Assembly (NCBI RefSeq): GCF_904849725.1
Contig: NC_058524.1
Span: 505,842,263-505,906,262, forward strand
Direction of reading: 5' to 3'
DNA length: 64,000 nt
Source: Hordeum vulgare subsp. vulgare
Lineage: Eukaryota; Streptophyta; Magnoliopsida; Poales; Poaceae
This document shows, piece after piece, positions 45,644 through 57,633 of this stretch (the first letter of the stretch is position 1; each line of letters starts with the position of its first letter). A program made the translations under genes and the position numbers. The notes below the pieces were generated by a model. That model was not told the DNA's origin. It ran no database searches and saw only the letters and a program-made list of their open reading frames with translations.

Positions 45644-47274
45644 TGATGTCAACTGTTCTTCCCCTTTGCAACGGCACCAGAAGAATGCTATTAGCACTCT
45701 CCGGCAATCGAAACTAGAAGAATGTTGTTGACGCCCACCAGCGCGTGGGATCGTAGCGGTTTTCGAGGGTAGAGTATTCGACCCAAATTTGTTGATTCGC
45801 ACGACGGGAGGTGAGAGAATACTCTCAAGTATTAGCAGCTGAATTTATCAGATTCAACCACACCTGAAAGATTAGTATCTGCAAGCAAAGTAGTAACAGC
45901 AAAGTAGCGAGTAACGGCAGTGGCAAGGAACATCGGTAGTGACAGCAGTAGCAAGTAGCACCAGTAGCAAGCGACAGTAGCAGCAGAGCAAGACAAGTAA
46001 CAGCAGTAGCAACAGTAGTAGCAGCAGCAGCAGAGCAAGACAAGTAACAGCAGTAGCAACAGTAGTAGCAGCAGCAGAGCAAAACAAGTAACATCAGTAG
46101 CAACAGTAGTAGCAGCAGCAGAGCAAAACAAGTAACATCAGTAGCAACAGTAGGACAAACTCGTAGGCAATGGGTCGGTGATTTGTTTGGATGATATTCA
46201 TCATGCAACAGCTATAACACGGAGATATATGTGGCTAGCTCCCGTTCGTCAATGTGATGTAGGCATGCATTCCGTGTGTCGTCATACGTGCTTAGGGAAA
46301 AGAACTTGCATGACATCTATTGTCCATCCCTCCCGTGGCAGCGGGGTCCAAAAGGAAACTACGGGATATTAAGGTTCTCCTTTTAATAAAGAACCGGACC
46401 AACGCATTAGCACTTGGTGAACACATGAACTCGTCAAACTATGGTCATCACAGGGAGTGGTTCAGGTTATTGTCACTCCGGGGTTGCCGGATCATAACAC
46501 ATAGTAGGTTACTACAACTTGCAAGATCGGATCTAAAACACACATATATTGGTGACAACTTAATAATTTCAGATCTAAAATCATGGCACTCGGGCCCTAG
46601 TGACAAGCATTAAGCATGGCAAAGTAGTAGCAACATCAATCTCAGAACATAGTGGATACTAGGGATCAATCCCCATCAAAACTAACTCGATTACATGATA
46701 GATCTCATCCTACTCATCACCGCCCAGCCAGCCTACGAATAGATTACTCACGAACGACGAAGAGCTTCATGGAATTGGAGAGGGAAGAAGGTTGATGATG
46801 ACGATGGCGACGATTTCCCCTCTCCGGAGCCCAAGACGGACTCCAGATCTGCCCTCCAGATGAAGAATAGGTGGTGGCGGCGCCTCCGTATTGTAAACGC
46901 GACGAAAACTTCTCTTTTTATTTTTTCTGGGACGAAAGGGGACTTATAGACTTGAGGTTGGGGTCGGCAGAGCTATGTGGGCCCCACAAGCCTGCCCACC
47001 GCCACCAGGGGGGTGGTGGCGGAGCCAGGGCTTGTGGCCCACTGGCCCACCCCCTCAGGTGGAACTTGGCGCAAATATTTTTTATATTTTCCAAAACTGC
47101 TCCTCGTAAATTTTCAGGACGTTTGGAGAACTTTGATTTGTGCACAAAAATAACACCAAGGCAATTCTGCTGAAAACAGCGTCAGTCCAGGTTAGTTCCA
47201 TTCAAATCATGCAAATTAGAGTCCAAAACAAGGGCAAAAGAGTTTGGAAAAGTAGATACGATCGAGACGTATCA
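45644..47274 (-). repeat. 5' LTR of element E (1,631 bp)
   Basis: Minus-strand start TGATACGTCTCGATCG at 47274; end GTTGACATCA at 45644. Hairpin at 46977-47045 and TATA-like CTATAAG (complement of 46943-46949). The last 100 bp contain two primer-site-like relics. Confidence 0.94.
46977..47045 (-). repeat. U3 hairpin in the 5' LTR of element E
   Basis: Outer arms GTGGGCCCCACAAGCC and GGCTTGTGGCCCAC; inner arms CCACCGCCACC and GGTGGTGGCGG. Confidence 0.83.
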
Positions 47275-48167
47275 ACGCCTAACCGTCTGGAGATACACAG
47301 TCTTCAAAGGTAACAAGTGTCAGTTCCACACACGAACAGTCTCTTTAGTGATGCTCAATTACTTTGGGTTTTGGGTATGGGTTTGGGTGTTTGGGGTTTT
47401 TCCTCGGTGATGATTTTCTCTCAAAGTCTTCAAGGAATGGGTTGCTCTCAAATGACAAGTTTCTGTTTCTCTCCGGAGCAGCCAACCAACTAGTGGTTAT
47501 GGGGGCGACTATTTATAGCCTAGCAGCAATCTCGACATGATTTGACATAAATGCCACAATCATATGGTCGTTATGTGGATAAGGTTGGGACAGCTGGCAT
47601 GCGGCGGAACGATGGTTGGAACTTTCAAGCTGTGAAAGTCCTCATGTCTCTCATATTCATCACTTGTAGGTAATTCACACTGGCGAAATCCTAACTCCTC
47701 AGTTAGTGAAATTTCCTTATAGACCAGAAGATCTTCGTCTCTATCACTGAAGAATTTGACTAAACTGTAAAAGATTTCCAAAGGCTTCACTCGAAGGATA
47801 GTTTATGTGTAGGCTTTGAGATGAGCATCACTTGGAAATTTGTCCTTAGTTTTACCTCCCCCTTTAACAGTACGATGGTACTATGACCCAAAAGAAAGGA
47901 AATCAAACTACAAAACAAAAGTATTCACGCTTCAAAGTCCTTGCATCAATTTCTTCGCGGACACACCAATTTCCTCGCTTTCAAAGTCTTCGAGGAATTA
48001 CCAAAGTCTTCAGCCGAAGACATTCATATTTAGGGGTCGATATTCTTTGAATAACTCAAACTCCTCAGCGACTTATAAAGCATGTGTACACTCACAAACA
48101 CATTAGTTCCTTAACCTATACGTCTTCAATACACCAAAATCACTAAGGGGCACTAGATGGACTTACA

Positions 48168-49559
48168 TTACAATTACATATTACTTGTAAAACTATACTT
48201 GGAAACTTCTTAGAAAGTCACAGTTGACGAATAGGATAGTACCAAGCTACACTAGGGCCAAACATTACATACACACAAAAAAGTTTGTCAAAGGTTGCCA
48301 CACCTAAGGTTAGGCAAATTTGGCAAGCCACACGAGGTCCACACATTTGGCAAGCCACACTAGGGCCACACATTAAATACACACAAAAAACATGGAAAAA
48401 TTCCCTTAGGCTTGCCATCTTGTGGCTTTCATTTTGTTGAACTAATCTTAGGCAAACTTGCCAAAAAAAGTGTGTCTAACAGGGGCTGTTTGGTTCTACT
48501 ATGGAAAATGTTCCTTAGTTTTATTGTTCCCCTTCATTACAAGCATCATCCTTGAATACACATGTTTGTAAGTGGTATGTGTTTTGTGCTTCTTTGTACC
48601 TATCATGGTTTTAATTAACGTTCTCTCATGGTAGCTAGAGTTTCACTATCCTCTGCTTAAGACAATACATCACTTGTAGTTAGTGTCATAGTTTATTAAC
48701 AAAACACAATTTATCCATTAATGACTTCTTCTTGGTTTGTTCACGTACTATGTTATTGGTGTGAATCTTGTCCATACTGCAATGAAACTAAACTATTACT
48801 AGAATTCAGATTTGAGTTTCACTCTCCTAATTTTGAAACAAAATTTGTAGTTGTAAAATGAAAATATTTATTTGTAGGTACTCCCATACAATTTTCTTTT
48901 GAAGCAAATGAGATGCATTGATTTCCATACCTCGTCGGGGCGGCGTCGGGAGGTGTCGGTGGGGCTGCATTGTCGAGACATGCGGCGTTGGTGGGACGAC
49001 ATCGGGATGAGAGGGCGACGTCGAGCAGGTCGGCATCGGGCGGAGACAGGAATGCGTCAGGGGGCGGCGGGGATCGAGAGCAGCAAGGGTCGGTGGAGTT
49101 GGGGATAGAGAGTAACAACAAAATATATTTTTTCAGTACGTCACGCTCTTAAAACCGACTAGTGCTCGCATGGGCCTAATGTGACTGAATGCTTAATGAC
49201 AGGCCTAATGTGCAACGCCAACACTTAGATAATAGGTGTGACATACGAATTTAGCCCATGCCAACATTATTTAAAAATATTAGTGTTGGTGTTGGTGAGA
49301 AACGGCGTGCCACCAACGTAAGTTGTGGCTAGGCATTTCTCCAATAGTAAAATCATTCAAGAATTGACCACTTTGTAGTAAAGAGAAATTATTCAATCAC
49401 TGGGCTCAAAAGTATTCATTTCAGCACATCACCTAACAAATATACATTTGAAACATCCAAAAGGCTTTAACTTGTGCAAAAAAGGAAGATAAAGACACAA
49501 ATATCATTACTACAATAGAAATAATTATGTAGACCACTATACTAAACAAGAAACTAAAA
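48168..49559. other. Mixed repeat-derived DNA beyond element D
   Basis: No gene is supported. At 48240-48400 the phrase 'ggcaagccacac.agg.ccacacatt' occurs three times, next to CAGGGGCTGTTTGGTT at 48480, a start often seen in grass hAT- or PIF-type elements. At 48930-49350 a G-rich stretch is followed by 'tggtgttggtgagaaacggcgtgcc' and 'ggcatttctccaatagt', which resembles a worn CACTA 3' end. Neither element could be bounded. Confidence 0.3.
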
Positions 49560-50848
49560 ATATACCTATTGGGTTGTCTCCCAACTAGCTCTATTATTTA
49601 ATGCCCCTAGCTAGGCATAATCCAAATGTACCAAGTTTTATCATTAAGATCTAGATCACATGTGGCTCCCATGATATAGTCATAAGGAGCCTCAATTTTG
49701 TTTCTAGGGATATATTCCATACCTTCCTTCATATCAACTTGCACCTATAGGCTTAAAACGGTTTTCCAAGTACAGTAGGACATGTTGTATTACATAAAAT
49801 ATCTAAAACAATAAAGTCCACAGGAACATAATTTCTATAATCAATTATAAGCACATCATTCACACTTCCCATATGCTTTGTAATAGTAGAGTCCGTAAGA
49901 TGTAAATTTAAAGAACATTCACTCATGGATTCAAGACCAAGAACGTCATATAGTGCTTTAGGCATATCGTACACACTTGCTCCAAAATCACATAAAGCAT
50001 TGTATTCAGAATTATTTATCTTGATTTAGTAGGTTCCCACCCATCATCCAATTTTCTAGGGGTGGAAACCTCAAGTTCGACCTTTTCTTCATTAGCTTTC
50101 GTAAGTGCTTCTACTATATGTTTAGTAACATTCTTATTTTGATCATAAGGATAGGGTGAATTTAACAAGGATTACATCACACCAACATATTTAGTAAGAG
50201 AACAATTATCATAATTAAAACCCTTGAAATACAAAATAGTGGGTGCAACACTACCTAAAGTCTTGAACTCTCCAAATCCACCTTTATCATTTTTCGCGTC
50301 AAGATTTTCTCCCTCTGAACAGTTGAGATGCTTTCTAACTAAAATTGACTCTTCTATAGTCCCTTTATTATCATTTCGACCGTGATTAATATTTCCAAAC
50401 AAGGTTTCGATGGATGTCACACCATCTATTTTAACATCCTCATCATTACAAGCAATTTGGTATGATTCGGGTTTAATTACCATTTTATTTACTAGAGTAA
50501 TTTCTTATTGGAAATTTTTCCCAAAATATTTTAAGATCGTACAAGTTGCAGTTATAAACTAACAACCTCTCTACTAATACCATCGAGTTGCTTACTAATT
50601 TCCTTAAGCATAGTAGAATGTTCCCAAACTTCCATAGAGAAGGATTCATTTCGTTCATATCGAGCATGCATGGAATCTTTATTGGACTTTTCGATTTCTT
50701 GCAATCTTTTATCGTAAGAATTATCATGGGAATTACCATAAGAAATTTCATAGTGATTTGACGGATTACCAGGATACGGTCTAGGATTATTACCAAAGTT
50801 AACCCTATAAGCATTGTTATTGAAATTACTTCGAGATCTGGTAACCAT
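49560..50848 (-). pseudogene. gag-protease relic of another Gypsy family
   Basis: The minus strand from 50848 reads a gag C-terminus, FGNNPRPYPGNPSNHYE, then a helical segment (LKEISKQLDGISREVV). After a frame change a linker follows from 50483 (VKIDGVTSIETLFGNI). A second frame change precedes the aspartic-protease region, with the active-site motif CDFGASVYDMP near 49985 and VPVDFIVLDI and TVLGKPF by 49755. RT is absent. The protease differs from that of A and E (DFGA versus DLGA), so this is a separate family. Both ends are lost. Confidence 0.75.
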
Positions 50849-51260
50849 GTCATGATGGTAAAGGAGGCACGTTGTTTACCCAGGTTCGGGCTCTCTCGAG
50901 GAGGTAAAACCGTACGTCCTGCTTTGATTGTATTGATCTGATGGGGATACAAAGTACATGCAATCTAGCACGAGATTGTACGTGAATGAATATATCCCTC
51001 TACGGCTGTGGAACCTCGGGTTATATAGATACCGGGGGTGCCTAGGGTTTTACATAAGTCAGTTGTATCTGGCAACAAGCATGATGGGGACTACCTCTAC
51101 TCCATGGAGTATACGCCAATCTTCAGACCATTCCTTCTTGATGTTCTTGGACTAGGAGAACGAGGCCCGCTAGTGGATGAGCTTAGGGAGGGCGGGTCCC
51201 TCGTCCAACCTAAAGGACTTGTAACGACTTGCCGATCACCCCCAAATCCAGGACTTCGTT
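50849..51260 (-). repeat. LTR relic related to the solo LTR at 22971-23600
   Basis: Shares the plus-strand block 'acccaggttcggg.ctct' followed by 'gaggtaaaa.c.tacgtcctgctt' with 23070-23112, and has a TATA-like motif in a matching place. It interrupts the gag relic near its zinc-knuckle end. The boundaries are uncertain. Confidence 0.55.
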
Positions 51261-53219
51261 AGTGTGCACCACTCAAAATAATTGTAAATAAATAGCATAA
51301 TTCTTTAAGTAGGGAAAACGTTCAAATGCAACAATTGTTCAAAGATAAATATTATGACCCAAACATTAAATTTTTAATAGAATAGTTCAAACGCGAATTC
51401 AACTTATTCACATATATGTTCCACTTCTCCTCTTTAAGCGCCCATTAATGCTGAATCTGATCATTCTAAAACTGTCATGAGTTCCTCGATGCCTAATTTG
51501 TTGATTTATATGAATAAAATGCTCCACAAATAGGGTATCGGAGACAAAGTAATCGTCCATCAACATCAAATGCCCCAATATCCTATTCTCATTCAACACT
51601 TGATGTCCCTTGATTGATGTATTGAAATTGAGAGTGTGCTCCTCCATCCACCTCGCGACTTCAAGGACGGTCATCATCATCGTCGTTCATCCTCATTTTG
51701 ATCCTCATCCAACGAGGATGAATCCATGGAAGTTTGTGTAGTTATCCATGTCCGAATCCATCTTGTTTGCTTGAAAGTAAAGGAAAATTTCGACAACTTG
51801 GCTATGACATTTGGCCAAACACTTATTGGGCGTGATGCCCGCCATGAACGACATTTTCAAGGGCAGAGGGGCGAGGGGTGGAACGTCGGCATAGACATGC
51901 CGGTCTGGCACCTGGGTTGAGCGCGAACGAATGACAATGCATGCGCGGGTAGCCGGAATGGTATAACGGCAATAGTCTGGGAAGGAGCGGATAGACAATG
52001 AGGGAAGAGGGACGGAGTAACAATACGTGTGCTCTAAGAAACAGATTATTTTTTTGTTGTGAAATCTAACAAACATAATTTATTGCAAGACTTTTGTACA
52101 TCAGTCTTCTACATGACTCGCCATTGACTCCAGTCGACGCCTTCATAGTTTTCTTTGGACTCGTGTGCGGCCTCTCGTCTTTTTCTTCACACTGTCAAAT
52201 GCTCACACTACAATTATGTGAACTGAGTAGATGGCTACAGATCTAGCACTAGAAACTAGAAAGTGGTGAAGAAAGTTGGCCGGAAGTTCCTGCAAGTAGC
52301 CGGAGAAATGTCGAGCAGATCGTTACTAGTCTAGCGTACCACCAAGTGATATAAAGTTGGATGGGAGTTTTTTCTGCAGCGAGCCACAAATGTCAAGACG
52401 AGTTCCGTCGAGGGCACATCGACACCAAGCCGGCGGCATAAACGACACGCAAGTTAAATGCAACGCTTGATTCTCCTTGCCGTTAAGATGTCACTCCTCA
52501 ATCGACCACTCCTGCTACTCCGAAGAGATAGGTTAGTGCAACATTGATTCACCCCCTATTTTGGGATGTGTTCTAGTATCACTGATGACCAACCCCATTC
52601 TTCCTTGTATCTTATAGACAAGAGGCTTTCAGCAATCCCCAAGTTGAGCAGTCTGACCGAACCAAATCTTGTGCATTTCTGGGTTGAGAAACAAATCTGG
52701 TGCCTATTTCCGTAGCGGTGAATCTCATTCTTTTTCCACCATCGTGGCTAATGCAGCACACGCAATGCCAGACGCCGAATCTTTAGCGTCGGGGCAAAAA
52801 AGTCGGACGGACAAGTTAGCGCCACGCTTTATTTCGTTTGCCGTTCTGGTCTCGCCCCTCGCTCCTACGGCCATACGTATCCGGATGTCCCCTTCGTCTT
52901 CCTTGACCCATCATGAATGCCCAGCGTTTCCATGCCATGCGCACTCGCGCGCTCGCAGACTTTCTCCGCAGAATATATGTGCTCGTGGCGTCTCGTGTGA
53001 ATCTGTGTGCGCTGTCTTTACAGTTTGCAACCATCAGCAAACACAGTTTAATAGCAACTCCAACTACGTGATCCAAACGGACACGCGTTTTGTTTATTTA
53101 TTTTTTATTTGAATCCCATGTCCGTCTGTCCGTGTCCTTTTTAGTTTGAATCGGCCGGTGCGTCCAACGAAAAGCATAAGCATTTCATGCATGTCCGCGT
53201 TAGCATTTCGTCGAACACA
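51261..53219. other. Unassigned repeat-like DNA
   Basis: No gene is supported. The minus-strand frame at 51408-51680 (INQQIRHRGTHDSFRMIRF) faintly recalls the C-terminal tail of PIF/Harbinger transposases but is too short to call. Phrases with 'ccgtctgtccgtgtcc' at 53120 recur inverted near 54260. Confidence 0.3.
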
Positions 53220-53880
53220 TAGTGAACAAGCAGCTCACCCCGCCCCACGAGCTCGCTTCTACGCCGCCGCCCCGCCCCGCAGCTCGCCTCACCACCCGCT
53301 GGCTTGCACCCGTGCCCCGCCCATGCATCTGCGCCGTCGCCCCGCCCCGCAGCTCGCTTTGCAGCCCGCCCATGCCCAGCCAGCTCGCCAGCTCGCATGT
53401 GCCCCACACGCTCGCGCTCGCGCCCGCCCATGCCCCGCCAGCTCACGCTCTCCAGTGCTCCCGCGCAGCTCGACCCGCCCCGGCGAGCTCGCCTTTGCGC
53501 TGCCGTCCCGCCCCGCAGCTCGCCCCGTCATACAGCTCGCCTCAGGGTCCCACCGGCTTGCGCCTGCACGCTCGCCCGTGCCCTTCCAGCTCGCCTCTGC
53601 ATCGTCGCCCCGCTACGCAACTTGCCTCGTCACCCGCCCATGCACCCCGCGCTTGCGCTCGCGCCCTCCCAAGCCCCACCACCTTGCGATCACCCGTGCT
53701 CCCGCAGCTCACTCCGTCCCCACGAGCTCGCCTCGCAGCTCGCCTCGTCGTGCAGCTCGCTTCACCGCCTCACCGGCTCGCGCCTCTGCCCCTGCCCGTG
53801 CCACATCGGCTCGCGCCCGCCCGTTCCCTGCCAGCTCGCTTGCACCGTGGAGGGAGGAGGAGCGGGTGGAGGCAGCGCTG
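53220..53880. repeat. GC-rich low-complexity block with degenerate CAGCTCGCC repeats
   Basis: GCAGCTCGC, CCAGCTCGC and GAGCTCGCC words recur many times in an irregular way. Several frames on both strands stay open (one plus-strand frame of 328 codons, 53146-54132) because the block is poor in A and T. The predicted products are Pro/Arg/Ala/Ser-rich in every frame and show no conserved domain. Inverted CCGTGTCC/GGACACG-type words lie outside it on both sides, as if it were the core of a transposon. Confidence 0.6.
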
Positions 53881-56800
53881 ACGGCGGGCGATGGTGCGGG
53901 GCGGTGGTGGCCGGGGGTTGAAGAAGAAGAGTGTCGGTCACACCCCGCGTGTGAGGCTGCCCACTCGGTCGGGGGCGAGCTCCGCGTCCTCGACGTCGCC
54001 GCCAAGGACGCGCGCCCATGCTCTCGTCTTCTCACGCCATCATGCGGGCCGCGTCGCGCTAGGGTTACGAGGCCGTCATCCTCTACTCCGGGAGTCTCCA
54101 AGGGCGAGACGACGACGGATTTGGGTCGGTGAATGACAGATGGGGTAGGCGGAACATGCAACGGATACACATGGATAAGGAGGACGTAGAAAACATCCAT
54201 TTTGTGTCTGTCTTCCATCCAAATATGGACTAAATTTTGAAATAAAATAAATTAACACGGACACGAAGCGGGACACGAAGCGGACATAATTTAAAAATAG
54301 ATCTTTACGTTGGGTCATTATTTTTATTTGTAATGACAAAAAACATAGTCGAACAAAATGGATCACCTAATTGAAATTGATTTAATCACAAGGTAGCTAC
54401 TGCCAAAGTAAACGAGGGTCAACCGTAAGAACGGAAAAGGAGGAACACGCTGGTTGCATCCGCACCCCGATACTTTACATCTCGCTCGCTCATACATATT
54501 GCGTTTCCAAGTTTGTATCTCAAGATGTGAGGGCCACTCTGATCGTGCTAGTGCGCACCGTTACTCAAAAGCACCTGTCCAAAGTAACTTGGACAATAGA
54601 AAAGGGAAGTTAACCGATCATGTGGGCCCACAAAGGATATGTAAACACTACTTCCAAATTAATTTTTCTTTGTGAACGAACTTTTGGATGGTAGAGGACG
54701 AGTGGTATCCCAGCCTATTAGGGTTTAAGTCTTGGTGCTCGCATTATTTTAGAATTTATTTCATGATTTCTGCCGATGCACATTCAGTAAAAGGAGAAAT
54801 TTTTGTTGATGACAAGGCTATAGTGACCCGACCCAAATAGATTGGTGCCTGTGTTTTCTATGCTGACCCAGGATCGGTATACTTACACGCATAGTACTTT
54901 GATGAAATATCATAACATCACATGCAAAATCAATATTGTAGATCCAAAGTGTACCTTATATCAAAACTGGAACAAAACATTAAGAGTGTGGAGTCCCATC
55001 AACACCAACGATAAGTTGAGTGTAGCCCGTAATCCTATATCATACTCTTATTTGTCGTAGAAATATCTGTAACATAAGACGTTGCAGCCGTGTAGGTCAG
55101 TACATTGAATGTACCGGCAAGATCACAATTGAAGATAAAGACTATTCTATATGCAATAAGACTTTGTGGCTTTGTTTTTGAGTTTTTGCATAAAATCTGG
55201 TTTTATTTATTTATTCGACAACAAAGGAATATAAAGAGTATTCACTATAGAGTTATCTATCATGACATGGTTCCGCCAACCGGTGTCTCATAGCCCACAA
55301 GTATCATAAGTTGCCCACAATTCCTAATCAGACCGGTGTTGAGAGTTCAAAGATAGATCCGAGTCCACAGACTCTAATTGTTATGCATTTTAACTCTGCA
55401 GAGTGTTATGCATTTTACCCACAAAAATCGTTTCCTCCTTGTAAGTCCTCGCACTTCCGGGTGTTTGAGAAAAGGACGAACAAAACACGGTCTTTCAAAG
55501 AGTTCCCTTGATCACTGTCTCGTGCACATCCAATCCTACCAATAACTACATCTCGCAGCATCGTCCCAGCAAGAGTCACAACTAAGGCTAATTAAGCCAG
55601 AGCCCATATTGACTTGTGGCTGCATAGGCAAGTATTCTTCCGCCTCTTTGAGTGTGGGTGAAGCTTTCCGCAAGATGTCATGACGCTTCTCCATGCATCC
55701 CGGCCATCCACTGGTTCCTCCAGGATGCCCATCAAATCCATCCTTCACCCAGTAGTGTGTATTGAAATCTTGTCCCAAAGTCTTGAGGTCTTGAAGATGC
55801 ATGCCTTGAAGATGTCATCATGGAGTAGTCGTCTTCGACATAGAGTCCTCCTTATCAGACCACTCATGAACACTCGTACAAAACCTCGTCAAAACTAAAT
55901 AACGCCCCGGGGCTTGATAACAAGGAGATGGGTTCCTACCTCATGCATTCTACTCAACCACAAGAATTCAATATCACTACTCGAGGGATTGTTGAAAAGG
56001 TTACACTACATGCAAGTAAAAGATAGGTATAAGCGAATGGTCAAAGTGAACTTGCCTGGTAAGTTGATGAAGATTTTCATTGCCCTCACAAATACCGATT
56101 GTTCTACTCATCACACTCCGATAAATCTATCGTAAGCAATTATAATAAAACATAAGTGATCACCCAAGGTCAAACGGATATACAAAGAACAGGTCGTGAA
56201 AAATCCAAAAGGACAAAACCAAAATATTTTTGTAATATGTGAACAAAAGTGTGTGTAAAAGTGTGGTGATGGGCTAAGATGATGGGTTTGATCTAGGGCT
56301 TCAATTTACCAAAGGAATCGACTGAAACAGAGCTACAATTTGAAAATTATGATCAAAACAATTTTGGATCATATCTAGTTCAGATCAAAGTGTGAACAAT
56401 TGGATATGACTGGTTTAGATGGGTAGAGTAATTCAAAGAAAATGCAGGCTTTGGTTTCACTAGATTTGGATAAACCGTTGAAAAGATATGATCACATACC
56501 TATATGAATCCAAATATGAATTTTCTCAAAATTGAAAAGTTTGAACAAGTAAAATATTGGTACTGCTAGATAGTATATATAAATATTAAAAAGTAGGGAA
56601 AAGAATCACCTAAATTGGATCTAAAAATCTAAAGATATAGCAGAAACCATATTGGGATGAAATCTGGAAAAACAACTCTACCACGGCAATGTTTTGTGAA
56701 AATGTTAAATATCAGTCGATCGCTCCTGAAGTGATATGCGGCGCACTCTCGTTAGCTGTGGATGTTTGATGTGGAGACTAATGGGCAAGCGGCCGGAACT

Positions 56801-57633
56801 TAAGGGAATCAGCGAAGCATTTAAAATAAAAGGGAAAACCGTTGTTGGGTTTTACTAAACCGCAGAAAACCGATCTACTAAAAAACTAACTCAATCGTTT
56901 GTTTTTCAATGAGGAATAACACACGCGTGGTGTCCTAGAGTATAGAGGATGCAGCAGCGCCGACAGGGAAGAACTGGGCCTGACGGTGGCGGTCTCCGGC
57001 TATTTTGGGCGACAACAGCGGTGTCCAGAGGATAGGGAGTTCTGAGGGGGTTCGGTTTTTGGCGTTGGTGAGGCAAGGAGATGTTGGGGTCGTGCGGGGT
57101 GTTGCCATGAAAATCCGGTGCTTTGCATGAACTCGTGCGGCATACGAGCTCGGAGCGCTCTTTGTAGAGTGACTAAAGGGACAAGGTATTGTCAAAACTA
57201 TACGTAATGGCGAGAGAAGTTGGTAGATGAAGCTTGGGATCTCGGGGTTGCCATTGGTGATGAACTCGTCCTCGGAATCTCACAACTCCGGTGAGATCGA
57301 AACAAAGAGGGAGTCGTCTAGAGTTGGTCTTGGGGGTTGGGTTTGGGGGGGATCAGTCGAGGGCTAGGGTGGGTAGTTATAAGACATATCATGGGCGAGG
57401 GGCAAGGCTTGGGATGGGAATATCGAAGATCACAGACGCGGGGACGACAAGGGCATGTATCTGCTTGTTTCCTTTAGGGAGGAGAAAGAAGAACGGGATG
57501 GGTCCGAGGTTATAAAGTGAGTGAGTGAGTGATTGAGAGAGAGAGAGAGGGGGGAGAGAGAGACGGGCGCATGGAGGTACACTCGCTAGCCTCTTGGCGG
57601 TTGTGCGCTGTATGCGCTAGCCCTGTGGGTGTG
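53881..57633. other. Unassigned intergenic DNA
   Basis: No gene, TE protein or complete TE boundary was recognised. At 54690-54850 a phrase like 'gggtttaagtcttggtgctcgcatta' belongs to a common Triticeae repeat. At 57515-57565 there is a GAGT/GA-rich simple repeat. Everything else is anonymous. Confidence 0.35.

Larger units (their letters stand above)
37240..47274 (-). mobile_element. Element E: complete Athila-like Gypsy element lacking pol (10,035 bp)
   Basis: Both LTRs are present and the 5-bp duplication ACGCC flanks the element (37235-37239 and 47275-47279). On the minus strand: 5' LTR, primer site, gag-protease, spacer with hairpin, ATHILA ORF1-like ORF2, 2-kb non-coding region, polypurine tract, 3' LTR. 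RT, RNase H and integrase are absent and there is no room for them. Element A has the same plan, so the lack of pol is a family feature and not a deletion in one copy. Enzymes must come from another element; C-type Gypsy elements are the local candidates. Confidence 0.95.
20611..48167 (-). mobile_element. Element D: Maximus-like Copia (SIRE-type) retrotransposon, 3' LTR missing, heavily nested
   Basis: On the minus strand the order is 5' LTR (48167 to 36634, split by element E), tRNA-Met primer site, gag, protease (split by the Angela-like element), integrase, RT (split by a solo LTR), RNase H, then a 3' non-coding region ending at 20611 against element C. Gene order gag-PR-IN-RT-RH is Copia. 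The LTR ends (TGTAAGTCCATCTAGTGCCC and ...TATAACGCACTTTCA) fit my memory of Maximus. The element carries three insertions, so it is among the oldest layers here. Confidence 0.85.
36634..48167 (-). repeat. 5' LTR of element D, split by element E
   Basis: The two parts are 48167-47280 (start TGTAAGTCC) and 37239-36634 (end CGCACTTTCA), about 1,494 bp when joined across one copy of the ACGCC duplication. The TATA box is the complement of 47511-47518. Element E inserted about 235 bp downstream of it. Confidence 0.87.

Noticed and set aside
48930..49350. CACTA transposon 3' end
   Set aside because: The terminal CACTA/TAGTG sequence is not intact and no partner end or 3-bp duplication is visible.
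51408..51680. PIF/Harbinger transposase fragment
   Set aside because: The resemblance is limited to one short, imperfect segment; no DDE residues and no TIRs were found.
53146..54132. A 328-codon Pro/Arg/Ala-rich frame as a gene
   Set aside because: Low-complexity GC-rich DNA is open in several frames on both strands and no conserved domain is visible.
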